NCBI RefSeq assembly: GCF_019457595.1
Contig: NZ_CP080419.1
Location: 1,302,001-1,366,000 of the forward strand
Reading direction: 5' to 3'
Length of the DNA stretch: 64,000 nucleotides
From: Shewanella psychrotolerans
Lineage (GTDB): Bacteria > Pseudomonadota > Gammaproteobacteria > Enterobacterales > Shewanellaceae
Under the pieces are notes generated by a model. It was given only the letters and a program-made list of their open reading frames with translations. It made no database searches and was not told the DNA's origin. A program made the translations under genes and the position numbers. Below, in pieces: positions 46,733-55,542 of the stretch. Within the stretch, counting starts at the first letter, position 1, and each line of letters opens with the position of its first letter.

Positions 46733-47134
46733 TCAAGGATGAATGATTAAGGATAAATTAGTCAGGACGATTGAAATGTTAACTAGGATGGTTAACATAC
46801 AGGGAGCTTACTAGGATAGTGTACTCAGGATGAGTACTGGGTGACTAAGGAAGGCCAAATCTTCAAGGATGACATTTTGCTGCCCAGGATGGTGGTATAC
46901 ACGGAGTGTATAGAAAGGAATCACAGGGAAGAATTTGGACATGCTTTATGGATGAAGCAAACTTGGTAAAAGGATTATCAAGTCAAAGGAATGTACTTAG
47001 GTACAAGGAAAAATGGAAACAGGGATGATGCATGGAGCATAATCTTCGCAAGGATGGTGCAGGGAGCACAGTTATAGCAGGATAGCTTAGCGGAAAGATA
47101 GGAAGCGCGACTCTTTACTGAGCCGCGCTTTTTC
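46733..47134 (+). ncRNA. CsrB/CsrC-family CsrA-sequestering RNA, copy 2
   Basis: About 400 bases with 26 GGA motifs and no plausible ORF. Many motifs sit in loops of small perfect hairpins: GTTAAC-TAGGATG-GTTAAC, GTACTC-AGGAT-GAGTAC, GTATACACGGAGTGTAT, ATGCATGGAGCAT and GTGCAGGGAGCAC. This is the classical CsrA-binding architecture. It ends in a terminator at 47104-47134. The 5' end is uncertain; AT-rich sequence before 46733 holds possible -10 boxes but none is clear. Confidence 0.88.
47104..47134 (+). terminator. Terminator of Csr RNA copy 2
   Basis: The stem AGCGCGACTC/GAGCCGCGCT (one mismatch) with a short loop is followed by TTTTTCT. Confidence 0.85.
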
Positions 47135-47183
47135 TATATCAGCTATTTCAGTGGAATTATATTCTTACTTTACAGCCCTACAA

Positions 47184-47573
47184 CTATTTGCAACCACCGC
47201 TATTACAGCCGCCTCGGCTGCCACAGCCGCCACCAAATTTCCCCGTGGACTCAGGTGCTTCTAGCCATTCAGGTTCAGGAAAAATTGGCCATTGAATTTT
47301 CTGGATTTTTTTGCCATGCATCCAAATAGATGCTTTATATTGATTGATGCCGTCAGTGCTAAATTCTAATAGAAACTTCGCTTTCCATGTCAGGCCACTG
47401 GTTCCTCCTATGCTGGGGCGTGCAGACTCCATGGCAATCGCTAATAGCTGAACCCGTTGTTTTTTACACTCGCTAGTGGCAAAAACACGGCTTAGCTCAG
47501 CCATTTGTCGCAACTGCCAGAAGAAGGCGACGATGATCACCAACCCTGCAATCAATAAAAAATCTGTCATCAT
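47184..47573 (-). CDS. DUF3301 family protein with Cys/Gly-rich tail
   Basis: A 129-residue protein with an N-terminal membrane helix (LLIAGLVIIVAFFWQLRQM), a basic segment with ECKKQRVQLLAIAM, and a beta-rich domain (FLLEFSTDGINQYKASIWMHG), as in DUF3301. The C-terminus is unusual: FGGGCGSRGGCNSGGCK has three regularly spaced cysteines among glycines. The start overlaps the stop of the DUF3549 gene by four bases (ATGA), so the pair is co-translated. Function unknown. Confidence 0.85.
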   Translation of the reverse strand: MMTDFLLIAGLVIIVAFFWQLRQMAELSRVFATSECKKQRVQLLAIAMESARPSIGGTSGLTWKAKFLLEFSTDGINQYKASIWMHGKKIQKIQWPIFPEPEWLEAPESTGKFGGGCGSRGGCNSGGCK

Positions 47574-48583
47574 GCTTTGGTTACCTTAAAAAGCCCGCCT
47601 ATGGCGGTAGAGAGGGCTGCACTGCGATTAGGATTTCTGAGCTCTATAAGTAACTCGGTTCTAATAGCTGGAATTGCTACGATATCAGCAAAGATCTGGT
47701 TAAAGAAGTGTTGATTTTGTTTTGCTAATGCATCGAGGTAAAGAGTGCGAGTTTGATCATCCTTTAGCGCTGTCCAGTTACGTCCAGCAATAGTGATGAG
47801 CGCCTCAATATCTAAGGTGTTAATTTGAGCTAAATATTGGATAGCTTTTTTAGAGTACTGTGGTTGAGACGCCAATGCGCGCATAAAATAGAGCTTGTGT
47901 TCGCTCGGTGCAGCATACAGCTTTTCCAACAGACGTTCGGCTAATTCTGGTGAGATCGATAAATGTTCTAGTTGTTGGCATAGTGCAATCTGAACTTCAA
48001 TTGCGCAGTTGTCGAATGCGTGCTCGATATGGGCATTATGATCAAGCTCGTCGGCTCTGGCACAAATATCTGCAATACCTTGAAGGCCAACATCTTGCCA
48101 GCGATTACTTTCCAGTTGTCCTGATAAATATTGGTATGCAAATTCATATTGTGGTGAAGCTGCTTTACCTAACTGTTTTCTGACCAAGGCATTAAATAAT
48201 GCCAGTTTTTCTGCTGCAGGTTTGAAGGCAAATGGGTGATTGGCTAGTCTGTCTTGCTGTGCTTCTGACATAGGTTGACTGGGATCGCTGCCTAGCGCTT
48301 CTAATACCATTCTAATAAACTGGGTTCTTGGCGCTGGAGATAACAGGCCTCTTTCATCCAAAGGAAGCTTTAGGAACCAGATATAATGCTGTTCAGATGC
48401 ATCCCAAAATACTACGGCAAATTGAGCATGACCTTGGATTGGTGAAGGATAGGGCGTAGTCAGTTGTTCTATTTGAGAAAATGTTATCCTATCGATATGT
48501 TGTACGCGCCGTCCTAAATCATAGATTTCGAATTGGGTGTTTGCCGTGGTTAAAAATTGGGTGAGAGTGGTGATTTCAGTCAT
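47570..48583 (-). CDS. DUF3549 family protein
   Basis: A 337-residue cytoplasmic protein from ATG 48583, preferred over a TTG 33 bases upstream because homologous proteins usually begin close to LTQFLTTANTQFEIYDLGRRVQ. The C-terminal two-thirds is helical and HEAT-like (IADICARADELDHNAHIEHAFDNC, ALCQQLEHLSISPELAERLLEKL). It matches my recollection of DUF3549. Function unknown; always next to a DUF3301 gene in this lineage as far as I recall. Confidence 0.8.
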   Translation of the reverse strand: MTEITTLTQFLTTANTQFEIYDLGRRVQHIDRITFSQIEQLTTPYPSPIQGHAQFAVVFWDASEQHYIWFLKLPLDERGLLSPAPRTQFIRMVLEALGSDPSQPMSEAQQDRLANHPFAFKPAAEKLALFNALVRKQLGKAASPQYEFAYQYLSGQLESNRWQDVGLQGIADICARADELDHNAHIEHAFDNCAIEVQIALCQQLEHLSISPELAERLLEKLYAAPSEHKLYFMRALASQPQYSKKAIQYLAQINTLDIEALITIAGRNWTALKDDQTRTLYLDALAKQNQHFFNQIFADIVAIPAIRTELLIELRNPNRSAALSTAIGGLFKVTKA

Positions 48584-48728
48584 AAGGATACCGTTAGGAT
48601 AAGAGACAGATTTCAATGGGCGCTATTATAGGGAGAACTCTATTGAGATGGTATAATTTGCCGAAAATTAGCTGATATATCGATTAGCCCGCGCAACTTT
48701 GCATCGATATTCATGTCAGGAAAGTGTC

Positions 48729-49049
48729 ATGTTGTACCTTTTTACTGAAAAACAGTTAGCGTTAATTGAGTTGGAGTTAAAATCCTTGGGATTGTGGGCG
48801 AATGAACCTCCATCAGTTGAAGCTTTAGCCGATACCACTCCTTTTGCCTGTGAGTCGATGCCGTTTGAGCATTGGCTACAATCTATTTTTATACCCAAAA
48901 TGAGTGTGATCATTGATCAGAGAGCTCCACTACCCAGTAACATAGCGTTGGCACCAATGGCTGAGCATCTGTGGCATCATCGTGCCGAGATGTGCAGATT
49001 AATATCCCTTATTAACCAATTAGATGAGTGTTTGAGTGAACCAAGATAA
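48729..49049 (+). CDS. yqcC: YqcC family protein
   Basis: A 106-residue protein of the YqcC (DUF446) family (LALIELELKSLGLW, PFACESMPFEHWLQSIFIPKM). ATG 48729 is chosen for the AGGAAAG site just upstream. The gene overlaps truC by 14 bases, the same arrangement as yqcC-truC in enterobacteria. Function unknown; possibly linked to tRNA modification through truC. Confidence 0.9.
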   Translation: MLYLFTEKQLALIELELKSLGLWANEPPSVEALADTTPFACESMPFEHWLQSIFIPKMSVIIDQRAPLPSNIALAPMAEHLWHHRAEMCRLISLINQLDECLSEPR

Positions 49050-49866
49050 AGCATTGCATGAACAGCTTGCTGATGAGAATCAAGCTATTGACTTAGCTGA
49101 AGAACAAGCGCCAGAAATTCAAATCCTGTTTGAAGATGAAGATGTTGTGGTTATTCATAAGCCCGCAGGTCTGCTGGTTCATCGCAGTTACCTTGCGAGG
49201 AGAGAGCGATTTTTTGCAATGCAAATGACCCGGGACAAAGTGGGTTGTCATGTATTTCCGGTCCATCGATTAGATAGACCTACATCAGGGGTATTATTGT
49301 TTGCTAAAAGCGGTGAGATGGCCAATGTACTGTGTGAGCAGTTTGCAGCTAAAGAAGTTGAAAAACAGTATCTTGCAATTGTGCGTGGTAATATTTTACA
49401 GGGAGATATACTCGATTATCCGCTGAAGCAAGAGTTTGATGAGTTAGGCGATAAACATGTCGATCCGAATAAAGCGGCCCAGGAAGCGCAAACAAGTTAT
49501 CAGCCGTTGCTCAATTGCGAAATTCCCTATCCATCAGGAAGGTATGCGACTAGCCGTTATTGCTTAGTAAAGCTTACGCCACATACAGGGCGTAAACATC
49601 AATTACGTCGTCATATGGCGCACCTACGTCATCCTATTATAGGTGATACGACCCATGGCGATGGTAAACAGAATCGGTTTATTAGAGAACAATTTGGTAT
49701 TAATCGTTTGTGGTTAATTGCGAAGAAACTTAGTTTTAACCATCCTAGAACTGGATTACGTATCAGTGTTGAAACTGACTTAGAGCAAGAATGGCATACT
49801 TTATTCGGGGAGTTTGGATGGGGGGATGAAGCGTTAGATATAAATGCTAGTCAACTGATCTGCTGA
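49036..49866 (+). CDS. truC: TruC, tRNA pseudouridine(65) synthase
   Basis: Makes pseudouridine 65 in some tRNAs. The 276-residue RluA-type synthase has the catalytic Asp motif VHRLDRPTSGVLLFAKS, the opening VVVIHKPAGLLVHRS and the RNA-binding signature LTPHTGRKHQLRRHMAHLRHPIIGD. The start is GTG at 49036, inside the end of yqcC. In related genomes yqcA follows directly; here a decayed insertion element separates them. Confidence 0.94.
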   Translation: MNQDKALHEQLADENQAIDLAEEQAPEIQILFEDEDVVVIHKPAGLLVHRSYLARRERFFAMQMTRDKVGCHVFPVHRLDRPTSGVLLFAKSGEMANVLCEQFAAKEVEKQYLAIVRGNILQGDILDYPLKQEFDELGDKHVDPNKAAQEAQTSYQPLLNCEIPYPSGRYATSRYCLVKLTPHTGRKHQLRRHMAHLRHPIIGDTTHGDGKQNRFIREQFGINRLWLIAKKLSFNHPRTGLRISVETDLEQEWHTLFGEFGWGDEALDINASQLIC

Positions 49867-50030
49867 CAATCCTATCGCGCTTCTCAATTTTTGCTAGGGC
49901 GAATCACTGTTTTATATTAAGTAAGCTATCGCCCTACAACTATTCAATTTAATTAGCATCATTTGGCCTACCATTTATCCTAATCTTATAAAGAGCTATT
50001 GAACTTTTATTTAAGTCAGTTATGCCAATC

Positions 50031-50055
50031 AGTATAAAGATGTGACCGCTCAGCG
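50031..50055. repeat. Copy of the dispersed repeat, ending in an IS10-type target site
   Basis: AGTATAAAGATGT plus GACCGCTCAGCG matches 4038-4062 at 22 of 25 positions. The last nine bases CGCTCAGCG fit the NGCTNAGCN target consensus of IS10 exactly, and the IS end begins at the next base. Confidence 0.65.
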
Positions 50056-50600
50056 CTGTAGGATCCCCTCATAATTCATCCCCCAACAGCCGTAAATGAG
50101 AGATAATTCTGCCAACCTCCTAACGGCATTGAGTAGGTCATCGACTGACATAGGGTATCGGTGTCACCGTCGGATCTGCTCTTTCCCTGTGCGCATTGTC
50201 GATAGCACATTAGCCTGAAAATGTCGTTGCAATTACAGTGCTTTACCAAAGAATCCTACCCACCAAAACGCCAATGGCACCAGCAAGGCTATCATTAGCA
50301 GAGTATCCATTCTTGCTGCATTACGGCTTCGGTTGTGGCGTAAACCAAATCCGTAAGATGGACTGTTTTAAGTCCTTAAAAGTCTCTTTTATCTGCATTC
50401 ATTTTTGGTAAAGATTGACCAATTTCTTGGGCGGCATAGCCTCCATTGTTAGATTGGTCACATGGGAAACGTTCGCTCATAGAGCGTAATTGAACGTCCC
50501 TTAATGGCGATAGAGGCTCTAAGGGCAATGAACTCGCGCCCTTCACGCATATCTGACCAATCCACCAAAACGATAGGCATAGTGTGCTGTGTCAATAACC
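50056..50600 (-). pseudogene. Remnant of an IS10-like (IS4 family) transposase and its outer end
   Basis: The end CTGTAGGATCCCCTCATAAT at 50056 resembles the IS10 terminus. Reading the minus strand gives pieces of an IS4-family transposase in different frames: PIVLVDWSDMREGREFIALR near 50580, LYERTFP, FKDLK, an open stretch with RSRNAARMDTLLMIALL and FWWVGFFGKAL (about 50237-50340), then HFQANVLSTM and the C-terminus LIYGCWGMNYEGILQR. Stops and frameshifts interrupt it and the middle is deleted. The other IS end was not found in 50600-50937, and no further element is visible there. Confidence 0.85.
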
Positions 50601-50937
50601 ATTACTCAAGCATTGCGCAGATATCATTGCATTTGAATAGATAATAAGCTCGAAAGTTCAGTAGCCCTTAAAGACTATTTAGCCACTTTTATCGCTGATA
50701 TATACTGCTTGTTGATATTTTTTGTGGTGGAGAGGTCTTGCTCTAAAGCATGAACCGTTCTGAAATAACACATACGTCGAATGTGAGCACTACGCTGAAC
50801 ATGTTTTAGATGTTTCTGTCGGCTGGAATGTCGCATCTAATTGATCCTTGAAACTCAATAACCTAGTGTAGCTATCAAGCTTTCAATAAAGTATGTTTAA
50901 ATTATATGTAAATAATGGGCGGAGGGCTAAGTAAAAC

Positions 50938-51402
50938 ATGAGAAAAGTGAATCTAGTTTTTGGAACTGTTTATGGTAATGCGCAGTTTGTTGCGGAAACG
51001 GTGCAAGAGCAGCTAATTGCTGAAGGTCGCAAAGTGGCATTGATGACCTCTGACTCCCTAACAGGTTTTGTTCCACCGCAGGATGAATTATTACTTATAG
51101 TGACCTCTACTACTGGGCAGGGTGATATTCCCGATGACATTAACATTTGGTTTGAAACACTTAGAAGTGAGGCGCCCTATCTACCTAAGTTAGAGTATGG
51201 TGTTATCGCGTTGGGGGATTCTAGCTATGAGACATTTTGTAATGCAGGAATTAGATTCGATGAGCTCTTCAGTGAACTTGGTGCGAAAAGGATCGGCGAA
51301 TTGTTAAAAATAGATGCTTGCGAAACAATGGAGCCAGAAGTTGAAGCTAAGGCATGGTTAATAGAATGGAACAAACTCATCGCTCTAAGCCCGGCCGATT
51401 AG
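50938..51402 (+). CDS. yqcA: YqcA/MioC-type flavodoxin
   Basis: A 154-residue short-chain flavodoxin. The FMN phosphate loop is GTVYGNAQFVAE, and the isoalloxazine-contacting loops are TSTTGQGDIPDD and ALGDSSYETFCNAG. It matches YqcA, which follows truC in enterobacteria and is an electron carrier with no firmly assigned partner. The insertion remnant has probably removed the original operon link; GGCGGAGGG before the ATG provides a ribosome binding site. Confidence 0.92.
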   Translation: MRKVNLVFGTVYGNAQFVAETVQEQLIAEGRKVALMTSDSLTGFVPPQDELLLIVTSTTGQGDIPDDINIWFETLRSEAPYLPKLEYGVIALGDSSYETFCNAGIRFDELFSELGAKRIGELLKIDACETMEPEVEAKAWLIEWNKLIALSPAD

Positions 51403-52826
51403 GTCAACTCAGTAGTCAGTGGTTTAAGTTTGCGCAGCGATTAAGTCAATCGCTGCTACTTCCTATTGCTATTTTACCCGCTGCAGGAGTCATGATTGGT
51501 TTAGCGACCAATCCGGTCCCGTATATCTCAGAGAACGCGTCTATTCTGATGCTGACCATCGGCAACTTGATTTTTTCTATGATGCCGATGTTGTTTGCCG
51601 TGACGGTGGCCATTGGGTTTTGTCGTGATCAAGGTATTGCGGCTTTTAGTGCCGTTTTTGGCTACGGCGTCTTCTTTTCAAGTTTGTCGGCATTGATCAA
51701 GATACATCATATTCAAACCCAAACTATTCTAGGCGCCGAGACTATAGATACAGGTATTGCTGGGGGCATATTAGTAGGAGTAATAACCTGTATTGCTGTG
51801 AGTCAAAGTGAGCGAATTCGGTTACCAGCCGTGTTTTCTTTCTTTGAAGGGCATCGCAGTGCCCCGTTGCTTATGTTGCCGCTCTCTATCTTGCTTGCTT
51901 ATCTGTTTTTACTTGTTTGGCCACCGCTATCAATTTGGATTGAGCAAGTCTCTAACTGGGCCGTTTACCAAGAGCCTGCATTTGCATTTGCCCTTTATGG
52001 CACCGTTGAACGATTGTTGATTCCGCTTGGTTTACATCACATTTGGAACGCGCCATTTTATCTTGAAATGGGTCAATATGTTACAGATACTGAGGTGTTT
52101 AGAGGCGAAGTTGCTCGCTATTTAGCTGGCGATCCTCAAGCGGGAAATCTCGCTGGTGGCTACTTGATTAAAATGTGGGGCCTACCTGCAGCCGCCTTAG
52201 CAATATGGCGATGTGCTGATAAAAGTGAGCGAAATAGAGTGGCGGGAATTATGTTGTCTGCAGCGTCTGCATGTTGGTTAACGGGGGTGACTGAACCGGT
52301 GGAATTTGCATTTATGTTTGTCGCACCATTATTATTTATTGTGCATGCCATGTTAACTGGGTTGGCATATGCCGTCGCTATTTCGCTCGATATCCATCAT
52401 AGTGTTGTGTTTTCGCATGGTTTAGTTGATTTTAGTCTATTGATGGGTCAGTCCAGAAATGTAGAATGGTTTTGGATTTTAGGGCCGCTAACTGCGGTTA
52501 TCTATTATCTGCTTTTTAGGGCTTCAATTTTAGCGTTTAATTTGAAGACTCCCGGCAGGGTTAGTGACGATGGAATAAACACCGTCGGCATTATCTCGAT
52601 TATCAAAGCCGTTGGCGGTAAGGATAACATTAACGAGTTGACGGCTTGTTTAACGCGTTTAAGAATAAGCCTCAAACACGCTTCTCTTGTGGATAAAAGC
52701 CTGCTGAACCGCTTGGATGCAAAAGGTGTTGTGGTGCTTGGCAATGGTGTACAAATTGTTTATGGAACTAAGGCTGAACGTATTCGGCGTTTATTACAAC
52801 GGTATTTAGATAGGCACAAACTGTGA
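51354..52826 (+). CDS. PTS permease, glucose/N-acetylglucosamine-type EIICB
   Basis: A 490-residue sugar permease of the phosphotransferase system. The membrane IIC domain opens with LSQSLLLPIAILPAAGVMIGLA and has FALYGTVERLLIPLGLHHIWNAPF and GVTEPVEFAFMFVAPLLF. The C-terminal IIB domain carries the phospho-cysteine in NELTACLTRLRISL. No IIA domain is fused or adjacent, so a separate IIA-Glc-type protein is needed. The start is uncertain (ATG 51354 or 51366); either overlaps yqcA by 37-49 bases. Sugar specificity cannot be set. Confidence 0.9.
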   Translation: MVNRMEQTHRSKPGRLGQLSSQWFKFAQRLSQSLLLPIAILPAAGVMIGLATNPVPYISENASILMLTIGNLIFSMMPMLFAVTVAIGFCRDQGIAAFSAVFGYGVFFSSLSALIKIHHIQTQTILGAETIDTGIAGGILVGVITCIAVSQSERIRLPAVFSFFEGHRSAPLLMLPLSILLAYLFLLVWPPLSIWIEQVSNWAVYQEPAFAFALYGTVERLLIPLGLHHIWNAPFYLEMGQYVTDTEVFRGEVARYLAGDPQAGNLAGGYLIKMWGLPAAALAIWRCADKSERNRVAGIMLSAASACWLTGVTEPVEFAFMFVAPLLFIVHAMLTGLAYAVAISLDIHHSVVFSHGLVDFSLLMGQSRNVEWFWILGPLTAVIYYLLFRASILAFNLKTPGRVSDDGINTVGIISIIKAVGGKDNINELTACLTRLRISLKHASLVDKSLLNRLDAKGVVVLGNGVQIVYGTKAERIRRLLQRYLDRHKL

Positions 52827-52854
52827 TCTTTTGGGAAGTCTAGGGTAGGAACTA

Positions 52855-53688
52855 ATGCAACGAAAAGTGTTAATTACAGACTGTGCTGATGAGCCAGGGT
52901 TAATCACAAAGTTAACGGGCGTCTGTTATGCTCACGGATTAAATATCATTAAAAACAGTGAGTTTGTCGATAATTCTCAGGGGCGATTCTTTATGCGCAC
53001 TGAACTTGAAGGGCGCTTTGATGATGAGCGTTTATTAGCCGATATCGATAAGGTTCTGCCTGCACAGCGTCATCGGAGACTCGTCAGTAAAGGTACAAAA
53101 CGTATCGTTGTGATGGTGACTAAAGAAGCGCATTGTTTAGGCGACCTGTTAATGAAAGCCTATTATGGCGGATTAGATGTCGAGATTGCTGCAATTATTG
53201 GTAATTACGATACGTTAAAACCGCTTGCTGACAAGTTTGATATTCCATTTTATGAGGTCTCCCATGAGGGATTGACTCGTCATGAACATGAGCACGTAAT
53301 GATGGACATCATTGCCAAGTTCAATCCTGATTATCTTGTGCTCGCTAAATATATGCGAGTGTTAACACCAGAATTTGTTGAGCGGTATCCTAATCGCATT
53401 ATTAATATTCACCACTCTTTTTTACCCGCGTTTATCGGTGCGGCTCCTTATCGCCAAGCGTGGGAACGCGGCGTAAAAATTATTGGGGCTACAGCTCATT
53501 TTGTTAACAATTGCCTCGATGAAGGACCGATTATTAAGCAGGATGTTATTCCTGTGGATCATAGTTACAGTGCCGAAGAGCTGGCTAAGTGTGGGCGAGA
53601 TGTTGAAAAGAGCGTGTTGAGTAAGGCTTTGCAACTCGTTTTACAGGAAGATGTCATTGTTTATGGTAATAAAACTGTCGTTTTTTAA
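52855..53688 (+). CDS. purU: PurU, formyltetrahydrofolate deformylase
   Basis: Hydrolyses 10-formyl-THF to formate and THF, balancing one-carbon pools. The 277 residues hold an N-terminal ACT domain (VLITDCADEPGLITKLTGVCYAHGLNI) and a formyl-transferase-like domain with the catalytic region IINIHHSFLPAFIGAAPYRQAWERGVKIIGATAHFV and DEGPIIKQD. The length matches the family. It follows the PTS gene by 28 bases. Confidence 0.96.
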   Translation: MQRKVLITDCADEPGLITKLTGVCYAHGLNIIKNSEFVDNSQGRFFMRTELEGRFDDERLLADIDKVLPAQRHRRLVSKGTKRIVVMVTKEAHCLGDLLMKAYYGGLDVEIAAIIGNYDTLKPLADKFDIPFYEVSHEGLTRHEHEHVMMDIIAKFNPDYLVLAKYMRVLTPEFVERYPNRIINIHHSFLPAFIGAAPYRQAWERGVKIIGATAHFVNNCLDEGPIIKQDVIPVDHSYSAEELAKCGRDVEKSVLSKALQLVLQEDVIVYGNKTVVF

Positions 53689-53751
53689 CCTTAGATGTTA
53701 GTGATGCAAACTGTGTTTTAAAATGAATACTAGGTTTTTAAATATGATATA

Positions 53752-53775
53752 TAAAAAGAGCCGATAGGCTCTTTT
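53752..53775. terminator. Terminator between purU and the DUF3718 gene
   Basis: The perfect 10-bp stem AAAAAGAGCC/GGCTCTTTTT with a GATA loop has a T-run on either strand, so it can serve both convergent genes. Confidence 0.9.
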
Positions 53776-53816
53776 TATATGTGGGTGTTTCGATGGTAGA
53801 AAAGAGAAACATGAGG

Positions 53817-54161
53817 TTAATAATTTACCGCCAAAATTTGGTCCTCTCCATAAATCATCGCTATATCTTTAATCGTTACAGTACCCGTTGCATAAGGGGC
53901 TATTTTACGTGCTGTGCGATCAGCGCCTTGACTAAGGGCAAACTGATGGAAGCTTTGAGCGTTACATACAAGGCGTGGAAATACCCGCTGCTTATTAATG
54001 CGGTATTCTTTCATTGTGCCATTGAACTTAACTAGATTATTACTGGCTCCGGCCTTGCAAACGGCAATCAATGTTTTTTCCATATGAGGCGTCATTGCGG
54101 CTTGAGTAGAAAAAGCGAAAGGTGCTAATGCGATTACAGCAATTGATAGTAACTTTTTCAT
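53817..54161 (-). CDS. DUF3718 family exported protein
   Basis: A 114-residue periplasmic protein with a signal peptide (MKKLLSIAVIALAPFAFSTQAA). The mature part (TLIAVCKAGASNNLVKFNGTMKEYRIN, RLVCNAQSFHQFALSQGADRTARKI) contains two cysteines, likely disulphide-bonded, and fits DUF3718, a family common in Shewanella. Function unknown. The following 54162-54630 has no element I can identify. Confidence 0.85.
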   Translation of the reverse strand: MKKLLSIAVIALAPFAFSTQAAMTPHMEKTLIAVCKAGASNNLVKFNGTMKEYRINKQRVFPRLVCNAQSFHQFALSQGADRTARKIAPYATGTVTIKDIAMIYGEDQILAVNY

Positions 54162-54631
54162 TTGATGCTCCTAGCATTGTTTCATTGGGATCGAGTAATA
54201 GTAAAGCGCCTATTTTGCTAAAAAGCTGTTAGTGTTTTGTCGCGAAATGTATCTCAATGTGATGAGTGGATCAGTGTGTGTCTGAAGGTAACAATATATG
54301 TATGAACTGAGATGCATTTCCATTTAGGTGGTGTGATAACGTCGGTGAAGTCACTTGTTAGTCGTGATTGATGTTGCATAATGGCGATATGGTGAAGTGT
54401 TCGGCCTGTTTATTATGCCTTGTAGAGTGACTGGTTATACTGGGTGAGACGTTGTTTTGCCATCAAAGGGGATTGGTATAAGATGATCTTAAAAAATGAT
54501 AACCTTTTGCTTGAATTAGAAAAATAAAAGTATTTGATTGTAATATGTGAAAAGAAAGCGCTGGGTTGTGTAACCTGCAAAACCTTTGTTAATGCTCAGA
54601 TCTATGGTGATGCGAAGTTGCATCATTAAAA

Positions 54632-54655
54632 AAGCCAAGCTCGGTAGCTTGGCTT
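54632..54655 (-). terminator. Intrinsic terminator after dapD
   Basis: The stem AGCCAAGCT/AGCTTGGCT with a four-base loop is followed on the minus strand by TTTTTTAATG. It lies 20 bases after the dapD stop. Confidence 0.85.
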
Positions 54656-54674
54656 TTTATATCTTTCGAGTTAG

Positions 54675-55499
54675 TTAGTCAACGATACGTAATAGTTCAT
54701 TGATACCCACTTTACCACGAGTCTTAGCATCAACCTTCTTAACAATAATCGCAGCGTATAAACTATAAGTGCCACATTTTGAAGGTAGGTTTCCTGATAC
54801 CACTACAGAGCCAGCAGGAACGCGTCCGTAATGTACCTCTCCGGTTTCACGGTCGAAAATACGGGTACTTTGGCCGATATAAACGCCCATAGAGATAACA
54901 CTGCCTTCTTCAACCACAACACCTTCAACGATTTCAGAGCGAGCTCCAATAAAGCAGTTATCTTCGATAATGGTTGGGCCTGCTTGTAGCGGCTCTAGTA
55001 CGCCGCCAATGCCAACACCGCCAGATAGGTGAACATTCTTACCTATTTGAGCGCAAGAGCCTACGGTCGCCCAAGTATCAACCATAGTGCCTTCATCAAC
55101 ATAAGCACCTAGGTTGACATATGAAGGCATTAATACGGTATTTTTACCAATGTAAGAGCCCTTACGTACTGCAGCTGGTGGTACAACGCGGATGGCTTCC
55201 TCTTTAAAGCGTGCTTCATCATAATCGGCAAACTTCATTGGCACTTTGTCAAAGTATTTGGTTTCAGCGCCATCGACGACTTCGTTGTCGAAGATACGGA
55301 AAGAGAGCAGAACGGCTTTCTTTAGCCATTGATGCACGTGCCACTGGCCATCAATTTTTTCGGCGACGCGAGCTTCGCCTCTGTCTAACATGTTGATGAC
55401 TTGCTCTACGTCGGCACGAATCGCCGCATCGACTGTGTTAGGTGTAATGTCTGCGCGAGCTTCAAAAGCTGCCTCAATACGTTGGCGTAAAGCCTCCAT
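54675..55499 (-). CDS. dapD: DapD, tetrahydrodipicolinate N-succinyltransferase
   Basis: Lysine/diaminopimelate pathway enzyme that transfers succinyl from succinyl-CoA to tetrahydrodipicolinate. The 274 residues match the family. A helical N-terminus is followed by left-handed beta-helix hexapeptide repeats ([49 protein letters not shown]). It lies downstream of glnD on the same strand (43-base gap), a conserved arrangement. Confidence 0.98.
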   Translation of the reverse strand: MEALRQRIEAAFEARADITPNTVDAAIRADVEQVINMLDRGEARVAEKIDGQWHVHQWLKKAVLLSFRIFDNEVVDGAETKYFDKVPMKFADYDEARFKEEAIRVVPPAAVRKGSYIGKNTVLMPSYVNLGAYVDEGTMVDTWATVGSCAQIGKNVHLSGGVGIGGVLEPLQAGPTIIEDNCFIGARSEIVEGVVVEEGSVISMGVYIGQSTRIFDRETGEVHYGRVPAGSVVVSGNLPSKCGTYSLYAAIIVKKVDAKTRGKVGINELLRIVD

Positions 55500-55542
55500 T
55501 AATATCTCCCAATTATCATTAAATATGAATGCTGATTAAATC

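Noticed and set aside
45449..47183. Degenerate or pseudo protein gene in the long gap
   Set aside because: All frames are broken, while GGA density, hairpins, terminators and palindromes explain the region as two RNA genes.
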